A DNA stretch of 64,000 bases from Physcia stellaris (Eukaryota; Ascomycota; Lecanoromycetes; Caliciales; Physciaceae), in assembly GCA_018902385.1 (NCBI GenBank), contig JABSSW010000009.1, positions 682,001-746,000 of the forward strand, in the 5' to 3' direction. The position numbers and the translations under genes were made by a program. Below the pieces are notes generated by a model that made no database searches, had not been told where the DNA came from, and worked only from the letters and a program-made list of their open reading frames with translations. Positions 23,131 through 35,493 of the stretch are shown here, piece after piece. Within the stretch, counting starts at the first letter, position 1, and every line of letters starts with the position of its first letter.

Positions 23131-25392
23131 ATGAGTACTTCCTCAACGGCCACATCTGTTCCTGGTCTCTTCTTGACCGATAACGAGCAATCGCTCCTCC
23201 GGGCTGCTCTTTCTTCGAATACCCAATCCGGCCAACCGAGACTTAAGTCCTCTTCAAAGAGGCCTTCCATTGAGGCATCTGGCTCTGAGCAAGCATCAAC
23301 CACACCAGATCATCGACAACGCTTGGCCGCAATGGGGTCCTATGGCTCGGACGTGCTTCAGTCGCCGGACCAGGAGACGCCAAGTTCAGGCCCATTTGAC
23401 GCACTGGAGCATGACACGAGTCCTTTGCTGGATTTTGATCTGGAAGACGGCAGCTTTGATTGGGACAATAGTGGGATGATCGGCGACTTGCCAGGAGTCC
23501 CCAATATAGATGACACGGAACATCATGACAAGAGAAAGAAATCGACAGACGAAGATGAAGGAATCGAAGGAAGCGGAAAGCGACGAGAAGGAGAAGAGAA
23601 AGGATCGGCACGCAAGCCAGGGAGAAAGCCATTGACTGGAGAGCCGACTACCGTAAGCTATCTCTCACTAGTCAACCTGAAGGGAGACTGATATTTCAAC
23701 AATCAGAAGCGCAAAGCTCAAAATCGAGCTGCACAACGTGCTTTCCGCGAGAGGAAGGAACGCCATCTCAAGGATCTAGAAATGAAAGTTGAGGATCTTG
23801 AGAAAGCGTCTGAGTCTACCAATCATGAAAATGGACGTCTTCGAGCTCAAGTCGAACGACTTAACACTGAAGTTAAGGAATACCGGAAACGTCTTTCGTT
23901 GACTGCGCCAGGCATTGGTCGGTCACCTCCAACAGCTAGTCCTATCCCATACAACAGCTATGCTGCCAGCAACAATGACTTTCAATTTGCTTTTCCCAAA
24001 TTCGGAGACTTACCTGGGTCTATCTTTGGGAGCAACGGTTCGCTTGCAAAAGTGCCTTCTCCCACAACCCGTTCAAACCCATCATTTGACCGCGGATCGA
24101 GTAGCAGTGTTCCCAGCTTGGCCAGGGCGTCTTCATCACGGTCTCCATCCACAAAGTCACCCGTGAGCGTCAATGGGAACAGCGGATCATCATCCACTGG
24201 TCCTAATTTATATCAATCTCCCATTCAGGCGCTTAGTGGTGGCAGCATGAACGAGCTGAATGGGCTGTTCAGTCCCTCAATCCTTGAATCAGCTAGTCGT
24301 AACTCTGCAAAGGACTACGGTTTTTCCGATACCGCACCATCGGCCCCCGCTGCGCCTAGAAAGTCTTCAAGTACTGATAGCTACAAATCTCTAGCTAATA
24401 CCCCAAACTTCAATGCCAACTCAACACGCTCGCCATCCGCATCGTCGATGTCGCACGGCGGTCAAGGCTCTTCATGCGGGACCACCCCCGAGCCTTCTGC
24501 TGACTCTCCTGGACATCGGAAGCAAAGCGAAGGTATACTGAACACTATAAACGAGGAGAGCGCTCCGACATCTATCCCAGGTAAGAAGAGGTTCTGCAAT
24601 GATTGGGCCAAAGCCTGCAGCAATATCGCAAACCCCATTCCCCGACGATGTTCTGTTCTAACAGTTTCTCAGCCTCGTCTTCTTTGGTGAAGTCGCCTGA
24701 CCCTACGAATAACAACGCGGGTTTCGACAATACCGCCGGGTTCGACTGGATGGCGCAACAAAACGGCGGCCAATTCGATCCTGTTCTTTTCAACGACTAC
24801 AGAGATCCGCAAGATAACATCATGAATGGAGATTTCGGGGATTTCTTCAACGATGCATTCTTGACGCAAGATTTTGAAAGCCCATTCAATACAGGCGAAG
24901 CACTGAGCGACCCGCTACAGCAACCGCCAGCAGCTCCTACCGCGACTACTACGACAGCGTCCACCAAACCGGATCTGATGAAGGAGGTCGAAGCTGCGCA
25001 GAATGCGAATGACGACCCTGAGGTCGTGCCGGCGGAGAAGCCCTCTTTCATCAACTGTGATAAATTGTGGTCAGTCAACCCATCTCGCTATATGCCTCCC
25101 TCATCCATTCCATATCTGTTGCTCTACTCCGCTTTCACACGGACTTCACGCCATTCTGTTAGCGGCAAAGTTCCGTAACTGATGCTGACTTCATTCATGT
25201 AGGGAACGCGTGCAAGCTTCGGAGAAGGTCTCATCTGGCGAGGTCGACATGGATGACCTGTGCTCGCAACTCAAACGGAAGGCCAAGTGCACTGTGACAG
25301 GGGCGGTCATTGATACGGCGGATCTGGACAAAATACTGGGACCGATTTCACCTCAGCAAAGGGATAAGGCGTTTATGAAACCATTCATCTGA
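23131..25392 (+). CDS. AP-1-like bZIP transcription factor (Yap1/Pap1 family)
   Basis: Exons 23131-23652, 23707-24580, 24673-25069 and 25203-25392 (1,983 nt, 660 aa). The bZIP begins at residue 175: KRKAQNRAAQRAFRERKERH is the Yap-type basic region, followed by a leucine zipper. Near the C-terminus come DWMAQQNGGQFDPVLFNDYR, GDFGDFFNDAF and the c-CRD (INCDKLW ... DDLCSQLKRKAKC). These factors move to the nucleus on oxidation of Cys in n-CRD and c-CRD and switch on antioxidant genes. Oddity: the n-CRD (FCNDWAKACSNIANPIP, 24591-24641) lies within a segment that must be removed to keep frame. GTAAGA at 24581 and TTTCTCAG ending at 24672 bound a 92-nt intron. Read through, translation stops at TGA 24688-24690. 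Either this is alternative splicing or there is a small indel after the n-CRD. Confidence 0.85.
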
Positions 25393-26161
25393 GTCAATCT
25401 ATCCGAGAGGAAATTGAAGCACACCAAATATGGGCATCAGATAGCCGTTTGCTGAGGTTTTTGATCAATAAACGATGAGTAGAGAAAGAAGACGTGAGAA
25501 TTATGGACAAAGCATGGAGTTGATGTGCGAGTGTTCGATAGGAAGAAGGCAAAACAGGAATGGCTATCCTGCTACACCACAATCAGCTGTTAGGACTTGA
25601 ATAGAATAAACAGCATCTTTTGGTGGTTACTTCGATGAATGAAATCCTTGACTCTTCTCTGAATCAGCTTTGGAGTCGAAGGATCTAACGCTTGTGAGAG
25701 AGGCTACGGATACTTGGAGAGGTGGAAAGAAGATGATCGCATGGATCAATGTTCGTGAGCAAGACTTAGGTAAGATGCTCATCTAGCATGGAAGGTGTAT
25801 AATCATGGCAATCGGTATTTTCAGGGTGAGTAGAATGAGGTACCGTACAAAGACCAAGACATTTGAGCTGAAAGCGCGCCAAATTGTAATGAAAGGCAGG
25901 GCGAGTGGGGCAAGGCAAAATTAGACTTACATTCGAGTGAGTGACATGAATATAATCAAGAACGAGCGGCATAATGGATAATGCTGCCTCCAGTGTTTGC
26001 AGTCTCGAGCAGTCATTTCTCCTTCTTGTGCGTCTAGTCCAGCTACTAGCTCATGAGCTTACCTTTAGGTAGCTTAACTGTCGCTTAAGCGAGATAACGA
26101 TAAGTTGTGAGATATTTTTCTTGACCGTGCAAAGCGTTCAAGACACCCCTCAGAGTACATA
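25393..26161. other. Spacer between AP-1-like and importin genes
   Basis: No supported gene. It should carry the 3' end of the AP-1-like transcript and the promoter of the importin gene. Short minus-strand frames have no recognisable features. Confidence 0.55.
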
Positions 26162-29100
26162 ATGGCCCCGATGGATACGCAAAAGTTCTTTGCCACCTTC
26201 AAAGAGGTCTTGGCACGTATGTTTCTTCTCCAGTACTGGATAGTATCGATTGCACGCTAACCTGTGGCCTACACAGCGGACACTGAGCGCGTCAAGGCTG
26301 CCACTGAAAACCTTCGCACAAACTTCTACCCTCTGCCAGAATCTCTCATCGTCCTCATTCAACTTCTCGTCTCGGATCAGGCCCCACCTCTAAGACAATT
26401 AGCCGCTACCCAGGCCGCAAGGCTCGTACCCAAGCACTGGAAGAACATTGCGGATGATCAAAAGCCACAAATCCGTCAAAAGCTACTCGAGCGTACTCTA
26501 TATGAGGAAGAGAAATTGGTGCGACATGCAGCATCGCGTGTCATCGCTGCCATAGCACGACTGGATTTCGAAAACTCCGAATGGCTCGACCTGTTCGACA
26601 TCTTGCTGCGCGCTGGGGCAGACTCAAACGCTCTTCCACGGCAAGTCGCGACATATGTACTGTTCTCGGTGGTGGACTCTGCTGGGGAGACAACGATCCA
26701 TAAATTCAAGGATATGTTGGAGCTGTTTAGTAAAACAATTCATGACCCCGAAAGTGCTGAGGTGCGCATTAACACAATGCTGACGCTCAGCCGAATTGCC
26801 GTTATACTGGACGCCGAGCATAATGAGGAATCGCTGCAATCCATACAAAATGCTATTCCACACATGGTTGGAGTTCTCAAGCAAGCCGTCGACGCAAAGG
26901 ACGAGGAAAATACCACACAAACATTCGAGGTTTTCCAGACATTGTTAACTTGTGACTCGGCTGTTCTAAATAAACACTTCGGCGACCTCGTCCATTTCAT
27001 GATCCAGCTAGCCTCAAGTACCGAAGTCATGGAAGACGCACGAACGCAAGCTCTCAGCCTTTTGATGCAATGCGTGAGGTTTCGGAAGCTCAAAATCCAG
27101 GGTCTGAGGGTGGGTGAAGCGATGACCAAGATGTGCTTGGAGATCGCCACGGAGCTGGGTGACGCGGACGATGATGACGACGAAATTACTACGCCTAGGT
27201 CGGCCCTCGGTCTACTTGACGTATTGGCTAGCAACCTGCCACCTAGTCAGGTTGTAGTTCCATTGCTCAAATCGCTGAATCCATACATAACTAGCAACAA
27301 CCCCGATCGGAGACAGGCCGGCATCCTTTCTCTAGGCATGTGCGTTGAGGGTGCGCCTGACTTCATGACTACTCAATTCAATGCGGTCTTCCCTGTAGTC
27401 ATTAGCCTTCTTGCGGATAATGAGGAGAAAGTCAGACGAGATACACTGGAATGCGTGATAAGGCTTGGTGAAGACTTAGCGGAGGAGCTTGCCAAAGAGC
27501 ATAAGACCCTCATGCCAGCACTTGTCAAGATTCTGGATGCCGCGATTGACACTACTGAGGGACCCGATGATACAAAAGGCCTTTCTACTATCAGGTCTAG
27601 TTGCAATGCTATCGACTCGTTGCTCGAAGGCATGGAAGAGTCGGATGTCGCTGACTACCTGCCCGAGCTTTATCCTCGGATGAAGCGACTCTTTTCCCAT
27701 CCTGACTTGAAGGTGAAGACGGCAGCGATCGGAGCTGTGGGTACAATGGCACAATGTTCAAAAGATGCTTTCCTGCCCTATCTTGAACAAAGTATGAACT
27801 CTTTACAGGAATATGTTCAGATCAAAGACAGCTCAGACGAGCTTGATGTGCGATGCATAACTTGCGACTCAATGGGACAAATAGCACTTGCAGTAGGCGC
27901 TAAACCTTTCCAACGCTACGTTCAACCTCTGATGTCCGCCACTGAGGAGGCCATGCACCTCGATCACCCCAAACTCAAGGAGACAAGCTTCCTTTTCTGG
28001 GGTAACATGGCCAAAGTATATGGAACCGAATTCAAGCCCTTCCTTGCGGGTATTTTGAAATGTCTCTTCGAAAGCATTGAATCGGAGGAATCCGAGCTCG
28101 AAGTCGAACTCGGTCAGCACGCCGCAGACCTAGCTGGTAAGGAGGTCACAATAGGCGGTAAGAAAGTCAAAATAGCTGCCATGAGCGAGGATGAGATTCT
28201 CGAAGCGAGCCAAATCGAGGATCTCGAAGAGATGGAGGACGACTGGGATGACGATGACGATGACTTCACTGCTCTCAATGCCGTTGCAGAGGAGAAGGAG
28301 ATTGCGGTTGAAATTCTTGGAGATATCATGACTCACGCCACTCGCGATTGCGTTCCATATATGGAGAAGACGATCGAGACTCTCGTCCCGTTGATATCCC
28401 ACGATTTCGAAGGTGTCCGCCGAGCCACAGTATCCACACTTTTCCGTGCTTATGCCGCAGTCTGGGAACTCCAGCCAGAAGAGCAACGAAAATGGAAAGC
28501 CGGGTTACCACTGCAGGTACAGCCCACGGGCGAGCTCCAAAAGCTAGGCGAGATCATCATGACCGCTACTCTAGCTTTGTGGCCGGAAGAAGAAGATAGG
28601 TGTGTCCCCCCATTTTGCGTGATTTCATCTCTCGCCATATTATATGATGACACACATGTCGTTAATCCCAGCTCACTCAGAAGTACCTCTGGTACCATTT
28701 GATGAGAAAACGAAATAATCTGTCCTGATCAATATTCAATCCTGTCCTTCCTTCCCTTTATTTTCCCCTGCTTCTACTACAACAACAGCTGACGTTTTCT
28801 CTTCCCTACATCAGAAGCGTAGTCACCGACCTCCACCGCTCCCTTGCCGCCGCCCTCAAAGCCACCGGCCCTGCTCTCCTCGCCATGGATCCCACCGCAC
28901 TAAAGCCACTTACAGAGACCCTCGTCACAGTCCTCCAAAAGAAGCACCCGTGCCAAGAAGACTTCATGTCCGGTGAAACCGCCTCTGACGCCTCCGACAT
29001 CGATCCCGAGGAGAGTGCCGAATACGACTGGCTCATCGTTGACACGGCGCTGGACTGCGTCACGGCCCTCGCCATCTCCCTCGGCCCCACCTTCGCACAG

Positions 29101-29873
29101 TTGTTCAAGATCTTCGAGAAGCCAGTCCTGAAGTTCGCAAGCAGTACCCTCAGCATCGAGCGCTCCACCGCCGTTGGTGTTCTCGCGGAACTGATTCGCG
29201 GGATGGGCACCGCTGTCACGCCTTCTACGGACCGCCTTTACAAGATTCTCATCCACCGTCTCAGCGACGAGGACGCGGAAGCGAAGTCAAACGCCGCGTT
29301 CGGTATCGGGCTGTTGGTAGAGAACACCGAAGACGCGAAAATGGCGCAGCATTTCCCGGAGATACTTCGAAAACTGGAGCCGCTGTTGCAAACGGAGGAG
29401 AAGCGCTGCTGCGATAATGCGGCCGGGTGTGTCTCCAGGATGATTATGAAGAGCCAGGGAAATATGCCGCTTGAGGCGGTCGTGCCCGCGTTGGTGGATA
29501 TCTTGCCGTTGAAGGAGGATTGGGAGGAGAATGAAGCTGTTTGGGGTTGTTTGGTTGGGCTTTGTAAGTCTCCCATTGCCTTTTTACCTACCTCCTTCTT
29601 TCTGCGTCTCTCTCCTCGAAACGTTTACAGAAAGCGAAGATAGCGAGTAGATGAATTATGCTAATATCCCACACAGATTCAACAAGCAACCCCACCCTGA
29701 TCTCCCTCACCCCACAGCTCCTCCCGATACTGGAATCAGTCCTCAGCCCACCGGAGGAACAGATCAACGACGCTACCCGCGAAAAACTAACGCAGATGGT
29801 CAAATTCATCGCGAGTAAACACCCTCGAGAGGTTGGTGGCTACCAGAAACTGGTCGCGGTGGCGCGATCATAA
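26162..29873 (+). CDS. Importin-beta family karyopherin (Kap123/importin-4 type)
   Basis: Exons 26162-26216, 26277-28599, 28815-29563 and 29677-29873 (3,324 nt, 1,107 aa, close to the roughly 1,110 of yeast Kap123). The N-terminal importin-beta segment reads DTERVKAATENLRTNFYPLP and PLRQLAATQAARLVPKHW. HEAT repeats fill the rest. Two acidic loops are seen, GDADDDDDEI near residue 314 and EMEDDWDDDDDDF near residue 670, a usual feature for binding basic cargo. Kap123-type carriers import ribosomal proteins and histones H3/H4 through the nuclear pore and release them on Ran-GTP binding. Each splice junction restores conserved text, for example EEDRSVVTDLHRSLAAAL and GLYSTSNPTL. The last codon is Ser before TAA. 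Confidence 0.92.
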
Positions 29874-30603
29874 CTAAATGGGTCAGAAGATTGTGTCCTG
29901 TGTCGAAGGGAGATCGGGCCAGATGGCATATCATGGCGGGGCGCTTAGGTCACGACTTGATGAGGATAATGACAGCATGAGCGACACGCATGTAGGAGGG
30001 ACTGGGTAGATGGGGGTAAAAGTTCGGTTGATTTGAACGAGATACCAAGGAGCGCGCAAATAGAATGGATGGATCTGGGAGTTCGCATTATTGTGCAGAA
30101 TCGCGTGTCTTGCATGATGAGTGAAAGCCGTTACCTACACGAGTAGTTCATAGAGGTTGGGTCTACAAACGAACAACATGAATCTTACGATTATGAAGAG
30201 AAAATTGAGAAAACTACCCATGGTGACCCTGAGGTGTGTTCGCGTGCAATTACTGGGATGTACCCTAGTAGCAGGTCGTCGATCTCAGAGCTACGTTTCC
30301 CCGACCTTGGGGAAAGTAGAAACAAGACGAAGAGTTCTTCATCTCACACCCGTCTGATTTTTCCCAAGGCCAAATACCCCATCCTCGCTCCAATTCGGTG
30401 AACTTACTCCCACAATACTTTACGAGTAAACACACAACGCACCACAGCAGTCAAGAATCTACACAAAAGACCCCAATGCTAGTGTTTATGATGCTGCTAG
30501 ATTGATGTACTTTTACAGATTGCAGTCTATACCTATACACCTCACGCTACCTCTCGGGGTAAGCAGAAAGAGTGGAACGCTATTCTGCTTACCCCAAGCC
30601 TTA
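29874..30603. other. Convergent spacer between importin and NPC1 genes
   Basis: Both flanking genes end here, so it holds two 3' untranslated regions and terminators. No gene is supported. The + strand frame 30157-30357 has no recognisable feature. Confidence 0.6.
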
Positions 30604-33600
30604 CTAATCATCGGAATCGTATTCATCCTCAGGCAACATAGCTCGGTAGCGCCTGGAGTTCAAATCGTCTTCTAGCCCGCCATCGGAGTCGGGGTCTACG
30701 TAGCCTGTTGTAAGGTCAGTATTTTTCTTTTTCATATCCTTTATCCGCTTTTTGAAACTCCCGCGGGGAGTAGGTAACGGAGAAAAAAAGAGGTAAAAGA
30801 AAAGGGAAGAAAAGAGAGGCAAAGGAAAAAGACGAAGGAAGAAGACGAAGGAAGAAGAAAAAGGGAAAGAAAAGACCCACCCTCGCCCCCAACCAAACTC
30901 AGCGCCACGGGCAAAAACACCAACGCATGCACCGCCGCCAACACAACCAAACTCAGCCAGATGCGGAAGTAATACACCTCGAAGATCTTGCTCCGCGTGA
31001 ACGCGAGCACGCTGACGCCGAGGAACTTAGTCACCGTGATGCCGCTGAACACGCTCGCGCCCACATTGACCAGCGCGGCCCACGCCCGCGCGTCCCGGCC
31101 CCTGACCCTGAATCTCGAGGAGGCCTTTTCGAGGAGGGGTTTTGAGGGGAAGGTGAATGCGCGGGCGATGTGCGCGCAGAACTCGACGGCGATGCCGACG
31201 CAGATGACGAGGTTGACGAGGGAGATGGCGTTCAGGGAGACGTGGAAGAGGGCCATTGCGCCCAGGACGTCGGCGACGATCATGGCTACTGTGAGCGTGA
31301 TGACGAGGCCGGTGGCGAAGGAGCCGAGGAGGATGGAGGTCAGGAGCAGGATTATGGCGAGGGCGGAGCCGAGGAGGGTTCCTGTCAGACGTGCGATGGT
31401 GGCGTATTGGTCGAAGAAGATGTAGAATTTGGAGTATGGGAAGACGGAGATGTTCTGGGCGCGGGAGATGGAGTCCGCGATGCGGCGCGCGGAGGCGTAG
31501 GCAGAGATGAATGCGTGCTGGCTTCGGAGCGGAGTATGGGAGGTGCGGAAGTGGGATGCGATGGGGTTTGAGACCTGGGAGGGATCGATGACGAGGGCGT
31601 TGCTGTAGGGGGCTTTGCCGCCAAAGGGGCAGTCTTCGTTGGTCGAGGCGGAAATCCATTTCTTGAGGTAGTGTGTGAACTCCGAGCAGGTGGGCATGCC
31701 ATACAGGGTGATGTTCCAAGGTGGCTCGCGGTCTACAAAGCAGGTTTGGCCGTTTTCTTTGCAGCATTCCTCGTTTGTGGGATTCAGCCAGGTAAAGAAG
31801 TCGTCGATCCAGCTGGCTGTAGAGCCGGTTATGTAGGATATGTCTGGGCGCTTGGATTCCTGCTCGAGTATGTTCGCTAATGAGAAGGAATGGCAGGTTG
31901 TGAAGCGGCCGCATAGCTCTTGCTGGTGCTGACGTTGGGTGACATCTAGGTCTTTGACCACAAAGTAGACAGGGGGGCCGGTGTTGAAGTACTCGTCTAG
32001 ATCGTTGAAGTATGGTATAAGGTAGGAACCCCTTGGAAACGCAATTCTTTGATCCAAACCAAGCGCGACTTCCGGGATCAATGCCAGGCCTGCGGTAAAG
32101 AGGCCTAGGAATCCAACCATAACGGCTACCTTAACTCTTCGGTCAAGAAGCGCAGGTGCATAGTATTTACGGATGAACCTCTGCAAAGAACCTTCGTCTT
32201 CGTACCCATAGCTTCCACCCGTGTTCACGTTGGCAGGATCCGCTCGCTTGACTTTGATGAATGGGAAACAATCAGCACGACTGCTCTCGACTCTTCTCTG
32301 GTTCAAGGCGAGGACCGATACAAACATTGTGACTTGCAACAATGCGTTGATGAGCACAGCACCAGCGGCATAGGCTGCGAAGTTTTTCACAGCCGGCATA
32401 CCCACAGCAGCACCGAGGGCGAAAGCAATTGTCTCCGTCGAGGCTGACAACAAGATGCTGGGTCCCATCCTTCCCAACGCTTTTGCGATACGTGTCTCCA
32501 CATCGTCGTCAGAATGACTTATGTTGACCCGTTCGAATTCGTGAACGATCAGGAAGATATTATCTACACCGACAGCTAGAACCAAAAAAGGTATGACTTC
32601 AGCAATGATCAAGGTAACCTTGATACCAGCAGCAGAGAATAGTCCGACGGAGGCCGACACCGACATCAGAACAATAACAATGCCAATTATACCAAGTGTA
32701 AATTTCGATTGTACCAACGCATTTGCTGGGTTATGCAGAATCGATCTGACCGTGAGAGTAGTAGATCCTAGTGCCAGGGATGCGTAGAGAAACATAATAA
32801 TGTAGCTGATCACTACGATCTTGGCGTCTGTGTTGGTGCTCTGGTTGAGCTCGTTCTCGAGGCTGATCTCGGTCGAATAAGATAGTCGAAGGCCTCTTTC
32901 CTTCGCTTCTTGAGCCGCATCATGCAACACACCGATGAGGCTCTCCTCCCAATCTATGGCGCGTGCTTCTCCTTCCGAACCTTCAATGTCGTTATTTACG
33001 ACCCAAGTGACGAGGAGTGCCTCTGCACTGAGTGGGTTCTCGTCTTGTATTCCACCGAGGACCATACCTGGTTGTAAAGGCTGCTGAAACGCTGGCAAGC
33101 AGTCCTGGCTTCCAGGTTGTTCAGTGCAGTGCTTCAACTGGCCTTCCCACGTGTCTCTATTAACGCCAGAAAATGACCCGCCAAAGTAGCCTGTTAAAGA
33201 TTGGACCACACATGCCGCTCCGGTGGGATTGAAACAGACATCGCTCAGTGTGACCCCGTTGCCCAAAGATTTCATACGCTGTACTCGGCCTTCGACATCA
33301 GACCACCATGCCAGGGTGTCATAGCTTAGAACTGTTCCTGGACCAGAACCATGCGTATCGTTGACAAGGAAGGCTTGCTCGGCCCGATAAAAGGGACCAA
33401 AGTTTTGGTCGAAGAATTCCTTTTCTTTGGCCGCGGCTGATGATGGACTGACCCAGAGTCGAACAGGATTTGTCTCAACTTCGAAATTAATCCATCCGAC
33501 GCTGAGCACAATCACAACCAAAAGACTAACTCCAATGGTGATCAAAGGATATCTGGCACATTTCCTGCCAAGCTCGCTGAATGCATTGTCAAATGCACTG

Positions 33601-34688
33601 TTTAAGCGGTAGTACCGTTGCGGACGGTCAAGCATCCCAGCGTTGTGTACTGTATCGCCCTCGTCCTCGTCGTCACTGAGAGCAGCATCTTGCAACAACT
33701 GTAGTCTCTCGCTTTTGCGCTGATTGTGCTTCTGATAAGCGACATGACCTGAGACTGCGGTCACAAGCAAGAGTAAGAAGACGCCATATATTAAGATCAC
33801 TGAAAAAGACAGGCATGGCAATAGCCCCACATGGCAAGAATCTTGTTCGGTCACCTTTGGCAACTCCGGACAGACGGCCGGACAGTCGACACAGGCACAG
33901 CGATATGCTTCGTCCGAGTCATTGCACGCTTTCGGTTTAAGATCCGCTGCCACAATGCCGTCGTGCTCAAGACCGTATGGCCGAGGAAAGTTGATTTGAA
34001 AAGGGCTTCCAAGGAACTTCTTGTCACCTAGAAATTTGAGAAATGTGATGTAATTCTTTGCTCCCCCACCAATAAAGTCCATAGCTTTACCTCCAGTGGC
34101 GCCGAACTTCACGTCCTTGCAACTATCATAGAAGCCTTTGCCAGAGCTATTGGACCATATGTTGTCCAACTCTGTCACAATGAGCTTCTGGGAAGAAGAG
34201 GTTGTAGTAGCGGTCACGTTGACGAACAGCGACTGATCAGGCGAGCAAGTGAAGGTACAGAAGAGGTTGAAAAATTGGTCTTGCAAGCTGGGCATGCAGA
34301 AATGATGGACTCTGCCCGTTTCAGATTGGTGCTTAAAGCATCCAGCTATACAAGGGTTAGCAATGTATCCAGCAATATCTGCCCGTTTACGTGCCTGGTC
34401 TTTGTCACAGCAAACGTCGCTATCTTTCCAATCTTCTCCACACAGCCCAACAAGCTTTTCTCGGACATCTTTTGTTGGCGTTTCCGCAAGACTGTTGTCA
34501 GGACATGGCAGCTCGCCACCGAAGAATGACTGTTTCCCGCATTGCCCTTTGAGAGCACATCGACCAGCTTCATGCTTGACTGTCCAGTTCCCGTCATTTG
34601 CAGCATCGATAATCTGGATAGACAAGAGTGCAACGAAAGCCCAAGCCAGGAGCCGTCGAGGCCATGCGAGACACAGCGTGCCCGCCAT
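30604..34688 (-). CDS. Niemann-Pick type C1-like sterol transporter (Ncr1)
   Basis: Exons 34688-30881 and 30704-30604 (3,909 nt, 1,302 aa). An N-terminal signal peptide (about residues 1-29) leads into the Cys-rich sterol-binding domain (RCALKGQCGKQSFFGGELPC, DVCCDKDQ, CTFTCSPDQS). A first membrane helix follows near residue 300. The sterol-sensing domain lies at about 625-800 (SYIIMFLYASLALG, then AVGVDNIFLIVHEFER). A second permease half closes the protein (INFP-like loop, then LVNLVICVGIAVEFCAHIAR). It works in the vacuolar membrane, moving sterols from lumen to membrane together with Npc2. The final exon adds an acidic tail ending DEYDSDD. The single intron (30705-30880) is unusually long for the window and its 5' two-thirds is almost pure pyrimidine on the coding strand. 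Confidence 0.94.
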
Positions 34689-35493
34689 CGTTGTGTGGTT
34701 GCGCCCTAACGCTGCTAGGGCTCGTGGACCTCCAGCATCCGATATAGATCCCAGGCTGCTCTAGTTGGACCGAAAGCCTCCTATGTTTGCGAAACCCAAA
34801 AATCACCGTATTCAAGTGGAAAGTGACAAGAAGGATCCGTTGTTGGGTGATGCCCAAGTAGCTAAGCGCTCAAGAAATCCAAAAATGGTCGCATAAACAA
34901 TGTGCTCTTGGAGAAAAAAGTAGATTTTGTGGATAAGTCAGCCTTTTGAAGCAGGAACTTCCTGTCTTTCATGCGACAGAACAAGGTCTAAAGATCGGAT
35001 GTTGACGTGTTTGGACCTTGAAGGCAACAGCTCATGGACCAGGGGAGTCAGGGTCCATATGCGCCAAGTCACGCCGATCACGTCGACGGACCGAGCCAAG
35101 CCTCGGCAACCAAAATCCGGGGTAAAGAGCCTCAGAGCCTCATTCATCCTAAGGACTGCCAGGCGAAGGTATAAGGGGACCTTGATTACGATGCTCTTGC
35201 TTTCAGCTTTCCAGTCCCCTCCATCTTTGAGCATTTTAAACGTCCCCAACTAGCTAGATACAAATTATCCATCATACGCCTTAGAATGCTCGGTAGCTCT
35301 ATTATCATCTCGCTCAGATGATGTGCAAAGCTCTATCATTACATTCCAGACCCCGCTCGCACGCAAAGCAAGCACATGATCCTCTAGCTCAAGGAAACCT
35401 AGTAAAACACGGGCTTTTCGATGTCTCGAGGAAAGCCAAAGAAACAAGGGACAAACCTGCCATGGACTGCTACGAGCATCTTCATTCGCGCCC
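34689..35493. promoter_or_regulatory. Spacer holding the NPC1 promoter
   Basis: 805 bp between the NPC1 start (right to left transcription) and the end of the DUF2433 gene. It should carry the NPC1 promoter and the 3' end of the next gene. The + frame 34927-35253 and minus frame 34938-35249 are mutual shadows without a known domain. Confidence 0.5.

Noticed and set aside
24655-24672. A 23-nt intron just after the n-CRD of the AP-1-like gene
   Set aside because: It would fix the frame but is far too short for a spliceosomal intron.
31027-31914. 295-codon minus-strand open frame rich in Arg/Pro/His
   Set aside because: It is a different frame of the NPC1 coding region and has shadow-type composition.
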